Notes: a model not told the origin generated them from the letters alone. Counted from the stretch's first letter, positions 46,061 to 58,889 are shown. The stretch is DNA of 64,000 nucleotides from Heterocephalus glaber (GCF_000247695.1 NW_004624866.1:3086226-3150225); one strand, 5' to 3'. Program-made: numbers and translations.

Positions 46061-48239
46061 TTCTGGTAATGTCCCCTTTCCCTGTTCCCTACATCATAGA
46101 ACAGACCAAATCAAATACACCCATTTAAGGACAATGTGTGTTTTTAAATGTCACTTATCTTCCCTAATTATTGGTGTTTTTTGTCTCACATTCACAGCAA
46201 GAATATAGTTATCGCTGACTTTCCTAACACAGGGCCTCTAGGACTCTGCAATGTCCTTTCCAAATATTTTTAAGGTCCTCAGGAATAGTTTTTAAAATAT
46301 TCACAAACATGAATAAATGCCAAAATGCAGCCCATTCTCCGTTTTTCAATAACCTAAAATATCTGAACCAATACTGAATAACTTTTGTGATGATGTATAA
46401 TGGCTTTTTCTCATTCTGTTTCATAGTCTATTAACTTCTCCTCAAATCAGTACTATTTGTACTCTGTTATCTTAGAGTAGTTGGTAAAATGGCCTCTTCA
46501 ATTTTGGTTGTTTCGTGTTCACAAAAATCAGTTTCCCCCTTGGAGCCGCATTTTTAGCCATTGTATCAAGCCAGTTGAAGTTGATTAGAGCCACAGTTCT
46601 ATGCTCAGAATTGTAAATGAGATACTGTGAACAAGTGTCTCAGTAAGTGAATCCTTCTTCTCCTTAATCTATTGGTATGATCTGGGAAAATCTTCTGTTG
46701 CCACAACTAAGCAGTTAATGGGATGTGCCAGACCTCCCAAAACAGGCTGAACTCAAACTGAAGCCTCTGACAAATTACTTAATTGTCCTTATAGATATAA
46801 ATTTGAGTTTTCTCACACTTCCTATGTTTTTAACAATAAGATATTAATACCATATAAGCAGTGTGCTTCTTTGTCAAAATCAGTGACCTCTAAATCCTTC
46901 ATTTTCTGAGTTCATATATTCTGAGGAGGTCCAGTTTGATGGGCAATGAACAAGGCTGTCTTTGCTAAAGTGTCATAATGCTGCCTGGAAGAATTAGCTA
47001 ACGACCACATTTAATAGTGTCTTCTCTTTGTTCATCTGGGTAACATTTACCAGTCTTTCCATGGGGAGAAGAAGAAATAACAGTTGGCATTCTGGTCTAT
47101 TGAGACACATAAAGCAGGCACACACTGAAGGTCAGCTCCACAGTCTGCCAAGTTGTGGTGTGCATGTGAGGAGAAGCGTTTGTTCATCCTCCTTTCGTAT
47201 TAAAGAAAGTATCTAATCATGTCCCCTTGAGCAACTGGAGAAAAAAAAACTTGGACAGCATCAGTGTTCTTTGGATCACTTGACAGTGCATGAATTATCA
47301 ACATATATGAAATTATTCATTTATGCAAAACTGTAATTTGTATAGCCTCTTATTCTGCATGAATACTACCCATGTGTGCCAAACATACGCAGTGGTGACT
47401 TCATTAGAATAAGTATTCAAGGCAGAGATGCCTAACCTCTAATTTCCTTCCCTGTTTTTCACACACACACATATCAGTTGCAAGAGAAATTTCACTTTTC
47501 TTATTATAGATCCTTTTGTTTAAAGCAGTAACAAATATAGAAAATATACAATATTCTATGGAGAAGCTGTTTGTAGTAATATGAGCAGAATTGGAGACTC
47601 CAAAGCAATCTTGAAAGGTTGTATGAACCCTTGAAAATGTCAGGAATTTCACATTTCTGAAAGAATGTTATCATGCAACAGAAAAGCAAAGTGGCCTCAT
47701 TTTAAATACCCTGCACTTTAAGCAATACCACTATAGAAACTATCTTCACAGAATCACATTTTTCTTTTGATCATTTCACAAACTTAATATTAATTAGCTC
47801 AATGTTTTGAAAGTTCACTAAGAATAAAAAAATTATATAAATTTCATCTGTAACAAAGGACCAAATTTTCCATGACTTGGATTACGTTTGCATTAGATGA
47901 AGAAGGGAAAGGAGGAGGTAAAAGTGGGGAAGAAAAAAAAGCAAAAACAACTAAAACTCCTCCATCTTATTCAACTAAAAATAAAATCAGACAATAAATA
48001 AATAGGCTTTTATAGCCAGTTCTTTTTTTTTTATGGTCAACTCTTATATGCTTAAAAGTATTTGTGGTTCTTCCAGAAACTGTGGAATGGGAGACTGAGC
48101 CAGTGCTGCTTATTTTTCCTGCCAAAAGAATTGCCATCTCTGGAGTGGTGGTGGCCATAGAGGGGTAGGTTTCCAGTCGCCTTTGTGGACAGGCACAAAG
48201 GAGAGGGTAAAGGGAGCCAATACTGTACAATTGCAAAAC
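46061..48239. other. Unique sequence without genes
   Basis: No gene or clear repeat is recognised. A weak MIR-like stretch is possible near 46730-46820. Confidence 0.38.
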
Positions 48240-48345
48240 CTCATTAGTGTCTGAATGTGGGCAACACGGCCATTTGTGTGTGCTTTATTAATCTCCTAGG
48301 CATCTCTCAAGCCAATCAAGCTGACAATCAAGATTAACCATCACA
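48240..48345. promoter_or_regulatory. Short conserved-looking non-coding segment
   Basis: About 100 bases with stacked homeodomain/GATA-like words (ctttattaatctcc, gccaatcaagc, tgacaatcaagattaacc) and no repeat identity. The call is by appearance only. Confidence 0.22.
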
Positions 48346-50138
48346 CTAATATATACACACACTTATAAATACGTCTCTTTGTAACCATTCATCTCTATCT
48401 TGAGCTAGCCATGAACTCATATATTGTCTCCAAATGCAATCATTACCAACACTTGAATTGTTCCAGCTTTTTCTACTTCTTACCTAAAATTTCCCCCTTC
48501 ATTCACTACTGTATACATTTATTGAATTCAGTTATATTTTACATGAACAGTTTTACAATTGTTTTATAATTGCTAACCTGTATTCTCATGAGAAAGTTTT
48601 ATCAAAGACAACTTTAATGTACAGTTCCTCTTCCCCTAGATACCACCCATTTCCAAAGTTAATTGCGTCTGTACTTTTTCTCCCACGACCTTCAGTAATT
48701 CATTTGTCACAACCTGTATTCCATTCTGAGATCTTTTCAAGTCCTAAGTGGTTTTTGTTTGTTTGCAGACAATAAGACTCATTTTAAGTGTTGTAAAATT
48801 CTATGAGTATTGATAAATTCAGCGGCTGATCTGCCTACCATCTCTATATTTTGTCTTTTCTGGAGCTATGCAGGTTGTCTACTTCCCTTTGTATGAATTC
48901 TGACCAAGAAATGAGGCCATTTCATCTACATATTTTAATGTGTTTAACGCTATAGTTAGTCCAATAAGCAATTGCTTTTGTTGTATTCCAAAAATTGTGA
49001 CAACTTCTGCTTCATTAGATTTTTCTCATTGTCTTTTGTTTTCTGCAGTTTGAGTGTGTGGAGGTACTATGTCCTTGATAATCATCCTGCTTGATGTTCT
49101 CAAATTCCTGAATTGGAGGATGAGGTTTCAAAATGAATTTTGGAGGAAACAACAACCTTCAAACAACAACATTTTTTTCTCCAAAATTTAATATTGCTTG
49201 ATAAAAAAAATTTGTCAATATAAAAATCATTGTTTGTCATTTCAATTTGCATTTCTTTAATAATGAGGTTGAAGATTAAGATTGCATACTTAACAGCTTC
49301 TTTACACCTTTTGTCTATTTTTTATTGCTGTTTATATCTTTCATTTGATGTGTAAGAATTCATATATTTTTTCTTCTTTCTTTCCTTCACTCCTCTACTT
49401 CCTTCTATTTTTAAATTTCCTTTCTTCCATCCCTCCTTTACTCCCTTTCTGTCTTTCCTTCTTTTTTCAATAATTATGTCAAGTATTTACTTTACAGTTG
49501 TATTTTAGAATTCATACTTCACAAACCTCCCTAATTTCAAGAATACATATACTCATTTAAATATTCTTTATGCATTTAAACTCCTAGCCCAATTTGTTTT
49601 TTGTTGTGAGATATCGGGATATGACTTTTTTTTTTTCCAGGAAAGTGTTAAACAAAAACCATGACACTCCTTGTTCAATGGTGCATTCTTTTCCTATTGA
49701 TTTAAAATTCTATTGTTATCATAGCTTATATACCTTTATTCACTTCTCTATTTCTTGGTCTTCTAATGTGTCCCTCTTGATTTTATTGAGCTTGCTAGAG
49801 CTTACTGAACACCTTTAATTTCTTGCTTTCATTTTGATGACTAAATAACATAACTTCCTGAATCTTTGTGTTGGTTAACAAAACTCAGTAACTTCGAGAA
49901 CCTGCAGATTCAGGCAGCCCCTTTGTCTTTGACCATGTGCTAGAGGCAGGGCATTGTAGAATTCTGTAATCTGAGAGAAGATTTCAATGTCAAATAGCCT
50001 GACCTTGGTCTTTGTGGAAGGGGAGACTATTTCCTGACCAGTGACTGCATGTTAATTCCATTTTAGAAGCTGAGCCATTTGGTGACCAGTGTAGTCCAAT
50101 GTCACATATGTTTGGTGCATTGAGTTCTTCTTTTTTAG
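48346..50138. other. Unique or very old L1-like AT-rich sequence
   Basis: Parts (about 48530-48920) loosely resemble an antisense old-L1 3' UTR. A pyrimidine-rich run lies at about 49370-49465. No gene is recognised. Confidence 0.3.
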
Positions 50139-50413
50139 GTTGTATGTTTAACCTTCAGTAGATCAGGAAGAATCAGTCTCTACAGCAATACAGCCCTGTC
50201 ACGTAGCAGTGGCAAAGGGCAGTCTCCTAACAACTGGTCAGAAGTTTCCTCTCTTCCAATGAAGCAACATCGCCCTCCTTCTCAACCTTCACTCTTCCCC
50301 ATTATTGAGGGCGGATCTTTTGGGTTGGCAAACGACATTCTGGTACCTCTTGACATCTCCAAGAATCCTATTGCTACCATGTTATTAGAAGTACTTTCTT
50401 TTGGGAGTTGGGG
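50139..50413 (+). other. Candidate cryptic exon (275 bp)
   Basis: A pyrimidine tract plus AG (ttcttcttttttag) ends at 50138 and a GTAAAT donor-like word begins at 50414. Between them one frame is open for 92 codons without needing an ATG, ending at a TAA at 50415. The composition is more balanced than the flanks. No protein family is recognised and no partner exon is seen, so it may be chance or an unrecognised repeat. Confidence 0.25.
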
Positions 50414-50417
50414 GTAA

Positions 50418-50923
50418 ATCACCAGTTAGAGTTCCATTCATAGATTCGCTAATTAAGATGAATAAAATTCCAGGGAATTAAAATACGAAGCAGTCCCAAA
50501 TCACCCTTTAGTTCCACAGTAAATTTGGATATAGGGGCTGATGGGTTGAAACAGATTCTTGTTTTGTTTTGTTTTTTTTTTTTGATCGTGTTTAGTTTGC
50601 TCTGTTTTTCAGAAAATCAAAATTTATATTTGAGATGGATACTTCTACTCATTGATATTTACATGTTTCTTCTACATATAAAATAACTTAATAGCTAAGA
50701 ATATGGACAACAGAACCTGATTGGCTAGAATTAAATTCTGATCCTATTATTGCCGAGGATAATTATGTGAAACTGGGAAATAAAGCAAAAAGGTTATAAT
50801 GAATTTTCAATAGTCTCTTAATGCATTCCCTAAAAGTCAAACCCAAAGATTATTTAATTAGCTAGGGACTGTATTTTCTCTAACTTATTACTTAGATTAG
50901 TTGTTCTCAAACTTTTTAGTTTC
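50418..50923. other. Unique AT-rich sequence
   Basis: A T-run interrupted by g (50562-50583) is present. No gene is recognised. Confidence 0.3.
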
Positions 50924-50932
50924 AGGACATTT

Positions 50933-51040
50933 TAATGTTTTTTGTTTGTTTGTTTGTTTGTTTTTTGGTACCAGGGATTGAATTAGGGTCTTTGCGCTTG
51001 CAAGGCAGTTGGCAGAACCACTGAGCTAAATCCCCAGCTT
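50933..51040 (-). repeat. ID-type SINE with (GTTT)n tail
   Basis: The plus strand: (tttg)n, then ggtaccagggattgaattag and cactgagctaaatccccagc. A short duplication aggacattt at 50924-50932 and 51041-51049 flanks it. Confidence 0.9.
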
Positions 51041-51262
51041 AGGACATTTAAATTTTAATGAAATATTGAGGACAGACACACAAAAAACTGTGTGAGTGTA
51101 TTTATTGGATACACTTTTAAAGTGAGATAATTTTGAAGTATATATTAGTTCATTAAAAAGATAAATCAATTACATGTTAACAGAAATAATGTTTTAAGGA
51201 AAAAAATCCCTATATTTTCTGAAACAAAATAGCAAGAATAGAATCTATTGGGGTTTCAGAAT

Positions 51263-51774
51263 GTGCTGCCCCTAAATATGATGCCTTGGTAATCTAGAAA
51301 ACAGCAGAAGAAAAGAAATTCTCTCTACCTTCTCCCATCCTTCTTCCCTGATTCAGGGTATAAAAAAGTTCTCTGGCCTTCTTCTAAAGCAGATCTTTGG
51401 TCTACACTGAGAATATCTTCCCTTATCCTTGGAGAAAAAGACTGTCTTTATTTCTGAAGACACAGGATCACAGACAAAAAATGAACAAATAGGCACTGCG
51501 AAGTTTGCCCCAAACAGGCAAAGATGAGTTAGCTCCTCCATCCCCTCCTTCTCCTCCACATGTGACCCTTCAGCACTCAGACATACGTCCCTTCCCCAAT
51601 TTGACCTCATCTGCCAGGTTAGGGCACAGCATGAGACCATAGCTAGATGCAGCTGCTAGATCTTTAATTTTGTATGCTCCAGCATCATTCTGTGCTAAAT
51701 AAACTTCTTTTTTTATTTTTTGATAAGTTACATAGTCTTGGGTGTACTATTATAACCCAAAATAGACTAAGACA
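51263..51774 (+). repeat. Old MaLR/ERVL-type LTR
   Basis: Starts tgctgcccctaaatatgatg. It has a taaataaacttc polyadenylation region near 51697 and ends with a typical ccaaaatagactaagaca terminus, as in MaLR LTRs. The middle is unassigned. Confidence 0.45.
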
Positions 51775-51829
51775 ATTCCCTAAATCAAACACTTTATTAA
51801 AATGTTCATGACTACTCCAACACTTCCTG

Positions 51830-52350
51830 TATTTGTTATCTAATGAGGCATAACCTACCGCTCCCAGGACACAAAAGCTTACACAACAAATGTTTATTAA
51901 TCTATCCTTTCTGAGGAAAAAGAAATTGTACATTGCTTATTTAGAAGCTTTTGTCTTAGACAAAAGGTTTTGCAGCTTATGTAGTCAAGGGTGTGCTTTT
52001 ATCTGAGGGTTCAACAGGGACCATCTACATCCAAGCTCACATAGCTGGTTATTGGTAGGATCCATAACATAGAATTCTACATGTACTCATGAACACAATC
52101 TCCACAGAGTTTCCTTGTGACATGGCACTGGCTTCCCCAGAGGGAGTGATCCAAAGACAGAAAGAGAAAGAATAAAAGATGGAAGCCAGTGTTTTACTAT
52201 CTACTCTCACAAATAACATTCCATAATTTCTGCCACATTTTTATCATAATCAGTAAATGTAACCCACAGTCAAGGAGTATACAAAGACATTTATACACAG
52301 AGATTGGGATTCTAGAGCCACGTTGGAGACTGCCTGCCTGGCCTCCTAAC
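51830..52350 (-). repeat. Old MaLR-type LTR, reverse orientation
   Basis: The left end tgtatttgttatctaatgag with acaacaaatgtttattaatc, then ggcttccccagagggagtga and atttctgccacatttttatc, resemble a reverse-oriented old LTR of the MaLR group. The family assignment is from memory. Confidence 0.4.
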
Positions 52351-53145
52351 ACAATATTAATGTGATGGAAGAGAAGTCAGAATGGGAAAAAGTAGCAATC
52401 TTAACAGTTTCGGGTTAAAATGTTATACTTCTGAAAGTCATAAATAACATGTTGGTAGCGCTACTAAGGGCCTTAGAGGAGGCACAAGAAAGGGCCCTGA
52501 AACTTCAGCCTCACTGGTTTCATAGTAAATCTCTGTCTATGTGCACTTCTCTTAGGGCAATAGCTGGCACTTACTTAGTCAATGCATAGTGGGCGATAGT
52601 CCCTGTTGCTAATATTTTCATACATCTATTATTAATATTCATATATTTTCCAGCTAGATACAGATAGTGTGTATTTCTCCAGTAACATTAACATTAAATT
52701 TTAAATGTTTTTTTCCATTTGTCTTTGACCACCTTTCTGTTTTCAGAACTGTCGGTCCATGTGATTCTTGCCTAACTCCTCCCACTTAATTGTGCCACAT
52801 GTTAGAAGATGAGTTGTCAGCATTCAGTTGGAAATTTCCATAGGGTAAACAAGATGTACAAAGTCAAGTGCTCATGCTTCTGGTTTCAGAAAATCAGGGC
52901 CTTTCATTTTATTTGGCCTCTCAATCTGAGACTCATCTGTTACCATCTTCCAGGCCATGCAAAGGTGGTAAAAGGAAAGAAAGCACATGAATCATCAGGA
53001 AGTGTTAATCCAATGATAATATTCCAAGTGGGCCTCTGGAGATGCCCTCTTGATTGGACTTAGCTATCTCAGCTATCGTTATTGCAACATATATTATTTG
53101 CTAACCACCATGCTGTAAACACGGGTATGCTTTATCTATATTACA
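52351..53145. other. Unique sequence
   Basis: No gene or repeat is recognised. An 84-codon open frame (52809-53063) has no family features. Confidence 0.35.
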
Positions 53146-53470
53146 GTGCAATAGATTGAATATTTGTTTCCCCCAAACTTCACATATTGAAATCCTGATC
53201 CCCAGTGGGATGGTATTAGGAAATAGGGTCTTTGAGATGCAATAGAGCCCTTGTGAATGGAAAGAAACCCCAGAGAGTTCTATCTTCCTCTTCCTTCTAT
53301 GTGAGGATAGAAGAAAATAATAGCAGTCTGCAACCCTAAAGATGGCCCTCACCAGAACCCAGCCATATTAGCACCTTTATCTCAGGTTTCCAGCCCCTAG
53401 AACCATAAGAAATAGATTTCTATTGTTTATATGCCACCTAGTCTGCAATGCTTTGTTTTAACAGAACTGA
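53146..53470 (+). repeat. MLT1-like MaLR LTR
   Basis: Ordered MLT1 blocks: gattgaatatttgtttcccc, cacatattgaaatcctgatc, gggatggtattaggaaatag, ttccagcccctagaaccata and gaaatagatttctattgttt. Confidence 0.68.
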
Positions 53471-53479
53471 CCAAATCAT

Positions 53480-53612
53480 CATGCCAGTCCTATGAAAGAG
53501 GTGCTCTTTTACCTACTTTTCAGAGGAAGGGACAGCAGCTGAGAGAGACAAACAACCTGATATCATCACATAGCTAGTATTTTGGAACTGGGAATAAACT
53601 CAGCCAGTCTAT
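53480..53612 (+). repeat. MIR SINE remnant
   Basis: The run ttacctacttttcagaggaa, then atcatcacatagctagtatt, then ggaactgggaataaactcag follows the MIR 3' half. Confidence 0.5.
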
Positions 53613-54305
53613 TTGTACAGCCCATTCCCTCAACATAATTTAAGAAAATACCAAAAGGACCACATTTTAGGATAAAATATGCCTAGCAAATCAGAGCTAG
53701 TTTTCAAAGATCTGAAATGTCCAAAGATATCATATGGTATGCTTTCATGGAAAGAGTTCTTGCTCTATGGGAGTTTATCTGTACAAGTTGCACAGTGTTA
53801 GCACTGTCAGGATATATACCTAGTTCTCTCTTCTTTCCCTTTACTGTCTCCATCTCCACTCTATAACCTTTAAGATATTGCCTCTTCTTTAGCTCCTCCA
53901 AAGCAAAATTAATCATTTAGTTTCTTTCCCCCCACAATAAAACTGCTTGACAAAAATGGACAGTAAAACAGACCACTTGAGTCCTTGAGTTAGGGACACA
54001 AAAGTCAACCTAAAATATGTCTATATTCCTAGGATTTGCTGGAGAAACATGTTGTACTTCCCATGGGCAAGAGACATTCTGCTATAACAGCAAAATTTAA
54101 ATCATAAAGTAAGTTTTCTTCTGATCACTCTACTAGTTGAGTCTTTGCTGTCATTTTGTATCTGCATTGTGTAAAGCTGTAACATTTTAATTATTTCAAA
54201 AAAACGTTACAAAATTCAAAGCAAAAGTGAATCTGAAACAGTTTTTCTCTGTATGCAAAGATGAATGTTTGCTAGAGACATAACCAAAAGGAAGTACCTC
54301 TTAGC
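53613..54305. other. Unique sequence
   Basis: No gene or repeat is recognised. Confidence 0.35.
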
Positions 54306-54460
54306 TGAGTGTAGTGGCCCATGCCTGTAACCCCAAGAATAAGGAGGCTGAGGCAGGAGGGTCACCACAAGTTTGGGGTAGCCTGGGCTACATACTGAGT
54401 TTAAGGCCAGCCTGAACTACAAAGCAAGATTTTGTCTCAAAAATACAAACAAACAAAAAA
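54306..54460 (+). repeat. B1-like 7SL-derived SINE
   Basis: Blocks gctgagtgtagtggcccatg, aaggaggctgaggcaggagg, aaggccagcctgaactacaa, attttgtctcaaaaatac in B1 order, plus a (caaa)n tail. An extra ggtagcctgggctacata segment in the middle gives it a longer right half. Confidence 0.78.
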
Positions 54461-55282
54461 GTATTATCTCTTAACATATCCATACCCACACTTATTTATG
54501 GGAATGAATTAAAATAAAAATAAAGTGATATGCATGATTTCTGTTTCTTTTTCTCTCCTTTCTCAGAGTGTAAAGGAAGTGAAATCTTTTCCATGGTTCC
54601 AAAGACTCTAGAGAAATTTTTATGTAATCACTAATGCTGACAGTTCCCCATAAATCTCTGGGAAAAACACAGGAAAAAGCTCCAGAGTGGGTCCTTGGGG
54701 ACATTGAACTTGGAGAGATGCCTGAGACTTCATGTGACTCAGAGGAGACACGTGTAGCTGATTTATCCACAGAATTCCTTTTTTCCTATGTGCTTTCTTA
54801 TACACCGGCTTCAGAAGGTTCTTTTCTCAACCTTCCACAAACCATGCCAAATGTTCTGGAATCTGAAAAACTATACCTTCGAGACAGATGTCACCGAACT
54901 TCCAAAGGTTCCCCAGGAAAGAGGCGATCTGTTCATTTTCCTTGACCAGTGACAAACAAGGGGGCAGGCACTTTAGAGTTGTGCTAATGTACCTCATTCC
55001 TTATGAAAAACATCTGTTTTTAGGGCCCAAATTAAATTTTCTCTTTTATTAAACATTCAGAATTAACTTAAAAGATTTTGTGAGATCTATTTAGCAACTT
55101 CTAAAATCATGTCTATGGAAAACATCTTATTTCTTTGTACCAAAATGGTCCCCAAAATGACTGCACAGGCACAGGTACAGCTCTTTACCTGCGTCAGCAT
55201 TTTTTGCTCCAATTTCTAGATTCAGATAACTTGCTCCGTTTTCAAATTTGACAAGCTTCCTGTCTCTGTTTCACTGCTGCTT
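54461..55282. other. Unique sequence
   Basis: No repeat is recognised. A 103-codon open frame (54634-54945) and a 92-codon frame opposite it show no family features. Confidence 0.35.
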
Positions 55283-55321
55283 CCACATCTGTTTCTCACT
55301 TTGGTCGAGAAACAGATGTGG
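55283..55321. other. Perfect 15-bp inverted repeat (hairpin)
   Basis: Left arm ccacatctgtttctc (55283-55297), 9-base loop actttggtc, right arm gagaaacagatgtgg (55307-55321). It is followed within 8 bases by an A12 run. The stem is too short for a canonical microRNA precursor. It could be chance, a cruciform or part of an unrecognised element. Confidence 0.85.
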
Positions 55322-57224
55322 CCACTCAAAAAAAAAAAATGATCTGGTAAATTGGGTTCTGTTTTCATAGATATGGTAATCTTTGGGGTCTGTAAATTTT
55401 AATAAAAACCTTATGCAGTAATATTTTCATCCTAATCCTTACCCTTCAAACACTTTCCGGAAGTCTGTTTCTTGCAGGAAAGATATTATAAGAAAAACAT
55501 TAGGATTCATTAGCATACCAGTCACTGTACTCCAGTGAGGAACTGAGTCTTGAGTATTAAGAGCAGAAGTAGGTCAGGGCAGGAGAGCTGGCTGGGCTTG
55601 AGAGTGCAGTGGGATGGGAAAGGAGGCTATGGGAACTGCCCAGCTGTGAGTGCCCCAGAGGAGGGACATTTGGTTAGGCCAAACATGGGCATGTAGATTG
55701 CAAATACTGCTGTGGGAGTAGATAGGGAATGATCAAGACCCATGTGTGGAAGGCCCTCCTGTCTGCATAACCTCCTTTCAAGATGATTTTGGCTACTGGG
55801 CTATGGTTCAGGGTTCAATACCCTGAGTGACAGAGTCAGGCAAGAGTAAGGAAAATCCTGAAGCCTTGAAGCTCTCAGGGTTGCAAAGCAGACTATTAGA
55901 TCAGATGCTGTGAACCCAACACACAGAAACATGTTTTTAAAACCTGTTGCATATATTAGGGAAAACAGATAAAAGGACAGCAGAAAGCACCAAAATGAGG
56001 ATGTATTCTAAGTAGCCAGGATGTTAATGTGGTTTAATCAATCCGTAGAGACAAATTCAAACAGAAGGCTCAATTTTCTTTCCTGAAATAAACGTATCAT
56101 GGTGGAAAAGTATACATGTTTGAAGAGCTCAGTACTGCTTTCCTGCTCCTCTGAGCCTTCCAATGATACTGGCTTTGGCTCAGAGCTCCTCCACCCTGTT
56201 GAGAAGGCAACTTGCCAGTAAAGAATTTAGGATGGAGCTTGGGGCAAGGACAAGGCATATTCAAGAGGAAGAGGGTTCTCTATTTTCTGAGTCCACAGCC
56301 CAAACAGTATTCCTGCTGCTCTATATTGTAAAATAACTTACTGCTTCCCTCCTACCCGCTCCGCCAGTCCAGCCACTTTTCACACCTGGGATCTCAAATC
56401 AACCAAGGAAGTGTGAAAATGGAGCTGAAGAAATGCTGAACTGCTTTCCAGTAGAGACAAGGAAATGGAAGCTGTAGCTCACAATTAGAGCAAATTCAGC
56501 TTTTCGGAGGGGCAAAGATTTGCTTTGTTGAAGAAAAGCTTTGGGGAGTTTGTGAAGAGCTGTGTTGTACAAGCCCAGCTCTGGTGCACTGGAGTGAGCG
56601 CCTGCACTGTTCTCAGCTTCTATGTCACTTCCACATGTTTACAACTATTATGCTTCCATGCTGAGGTCATGTGATGCGTGTTAACACCTACACTGGGTAG
56701 ATGACCCCAGAACAGCTGCCCAGCGTGTGTTTCCAATGGTATGGGATGTGTTCTAGCCAAAGCATGTCCACAGGAGTCTAGTAAAACACTTCATCTTGTC
56801 TTTCCCTTTAGTTCCTCTAGCTGTACACATGCAGTAGTTGAGAGGCCAGTGTATGAAACAGGAGGGGTTAAATGAAATCTGCCCCTGAACCTGATGGACC
56901 AGGTTCTGATGTGGGGGTGATGCAATCTTCGGATGAGGCAATGAGTGAACTGTCAATTGAATTGAACTGTGTGAGTATGAAAGAATGGCATCAATAGTCC
57001 AATCTTTTAAAATATTTTTGATCTGCAATTACCATTAAAGGTTCCTTACCTCTTTTCCTCCCCTCTGTCCTCACTCCTCCTTTTCTTCCTTCTTACCCTC
57101 TCTTTGTGCCTCTCTCTCTTTTTCTCTTGAAGTACTGCTAGTGACCTCTGCTGCCTAGACCCCTTTTCATTTCCCCACTCTAGGAGTGTGTCAGAAACAC
57201 TCAAATGTTATTTAGCATCTGCTT
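55322..57224. other. Unique sequence without genes
   Basis: No repeat family or gene is recognised over 1.9 kb. Composition is more balanced than average for the window. Confidence 0.38.
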
Positions 57225-57425
57225 CTGCAGGGGGATACAGTGGTTTAATCATTAATCTAATTCTCCAAAGAGTGGGTACCTGATTGATTTGGAGCTTGTA
57301 AGTCCCACCATGGAGCCGATCAAGCTCTCAGTTAATATTTGAAAAGTTTATTTGGAAAATAAAACATCTCCCTTTGAAAGTTGATTTTGAAATAGTGTTG
57401 AGACAACCAATAATTATTGTGCAGT
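57225..57425. promoter_or_regulatory. Candidate conserved non-coding element
   Basis: Dense in homeodomain-like and related words (ggtttaatcattaatctaat, cctgattgatttgg, gttgattttgaaatag, accaataattattgtgc) with no repeat identity. Called on appearance only. Confidence 0.27.
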
Positions 57426-58326
57426 CACTAGATACAAGGTCTTGTTTGTACATGATGCCAGACTTTCCCTGCTATTTTGGATCATCTCTCCCAAGATTTT
57501 GTTAGTCCATTGCCCAGACGACCTGGGAAAATGTTATGGTTGTTACCTCAGCCACAGGCAGTGTGATTGTATCATCTACAGTGGCCTTCTGAGGAGCTAG
57601 TGCACTTTCAAAGATGGTCCTAATGGTCTAATCACAGCTCTTTCCTCCTTAGTCCCACCCACAATTGTTACTTACCTCGTTATATGCTGGGTTCTATTCA
57701 GCAGTAACTTGAAACAAGGTATTTAAAACTCAATTATTGTATGCTTACTCTCAAAAAGGAACTGAACTGATTTTTGCCTTGTTAATGAACAGGCATTTGT
57801 GAACCATACCTGTTTCCCTTAGGGAAGGGCAGCAGGTTTCTACTGAAATGGTTTACAATGAGACAAGAAAACTGCATACGTAATTTTCAATGCATTTAAG
57901 GAATTTTATTTATATGATGAAACAATCACATATTTGATGGCATAGGTGAGTGAATTCTCTTTTTAAAGGGTTTAAAAAGATTCTTCAAGAGACACTGAGT
58001 GTAGAAATTTTTCTTATTTGAATATAAGATAAAAAGTCACTTTCTCCATCTCTATTTATATTTGTTTTTATCACATTTAGGCAATATTTTTTTCATTTTA
58101 TGCTTTGTTAGGAACATGATCCAAATAATATTGTTTTTACTGAGACATCAAATCTGCTCACGAATGGTTCTTTTCACCATTTGTGAAAATAATAATCTTT
58201 TCAGATTATGTCCAAAGAACCATGAGTGGTTTTTTTGCATTATGTCCAAGAGTTCATTATATATACTGTCTCAGTCTATATGAAAGAAGTAATCACAAAA
58301 TATTATGAGTGTTTAAATTTAAAAAT
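57426..58326. other. Unique sequence
   Basis: No gene or repeat is recognised. Confidence 0.35.
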
Positions 58327-58873
58327 TACCATAGATGATTGAAAAATACAGTAAATGTTTAATTCTTTTTAAATTACTGTGAAAGACACATTGCCATTAC
58401 TCTCTCTCAAAATATCCCCCCCTCACTTTGAACACAGGTATCCTCTTGTTCTTGCTACTTTCTGAAACAGTAATGGAAGTCTTCTTTCCTGATTGTCTTT
58501 ATAATATGGAATTAAAAATAATCTGAATGTGGTTGCCCAGTGCCATCCGACAGAAACAAAACAATTACAGTCTGTCCTCATCTCCCCTGTTCACCAGCTA
58601 TGGCACCATGCAACCTCTGGCTCTTCCCCAAAGTCAAGATGACCCTAAAAGGTAGATGTTTTGAATCCATTCAGAACATGGAAGCAGCCACAACAGATCA
58701 ATTAAAGCCATGAAAGAGGACTTCCAGAACTATTTCAGTGGGCAAGAACGATGGGATAAGAGTGTTCAAAGTGAGGGGCAGTATCCTGGGGGGAATTAAT
58801 GACAATGTCTCTTTTACTGTAATAATTTTTTTTTAATTTAAACATTTGGCATATTTTTCAGTCACACCTGGTA
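58327..58873. mobile_element. Mariner-type fold-back MITE, copy 3
   Basis: About 547 bp, same family as 8966-9505. The left arm (58377-58500; ctgtgaaagacacattgcca) is the diverged reverse complement of the right arm (58700-58830; gaacgatgggataagagtgt, gacaatgtctcttttactgt). The central part holds mariner transposase C-terminal text (cttccccaaagtcaagatga). Outer ends accatagatgattgaaaaat and ttttcagtcacacctggta pair as terminal inverted repeats next to TA. Confidence 0.77.
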
Positions 58874-58889
58874 CATTGGGAGAGAACAT

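Noticed and set aside
54634..54945. 103-codon frame with protein-like composition
   Set aside because: No domain or splice context is recognised, a 92-codon frame runs opposite, and no family comes to mind. There is not enough to call an exon.
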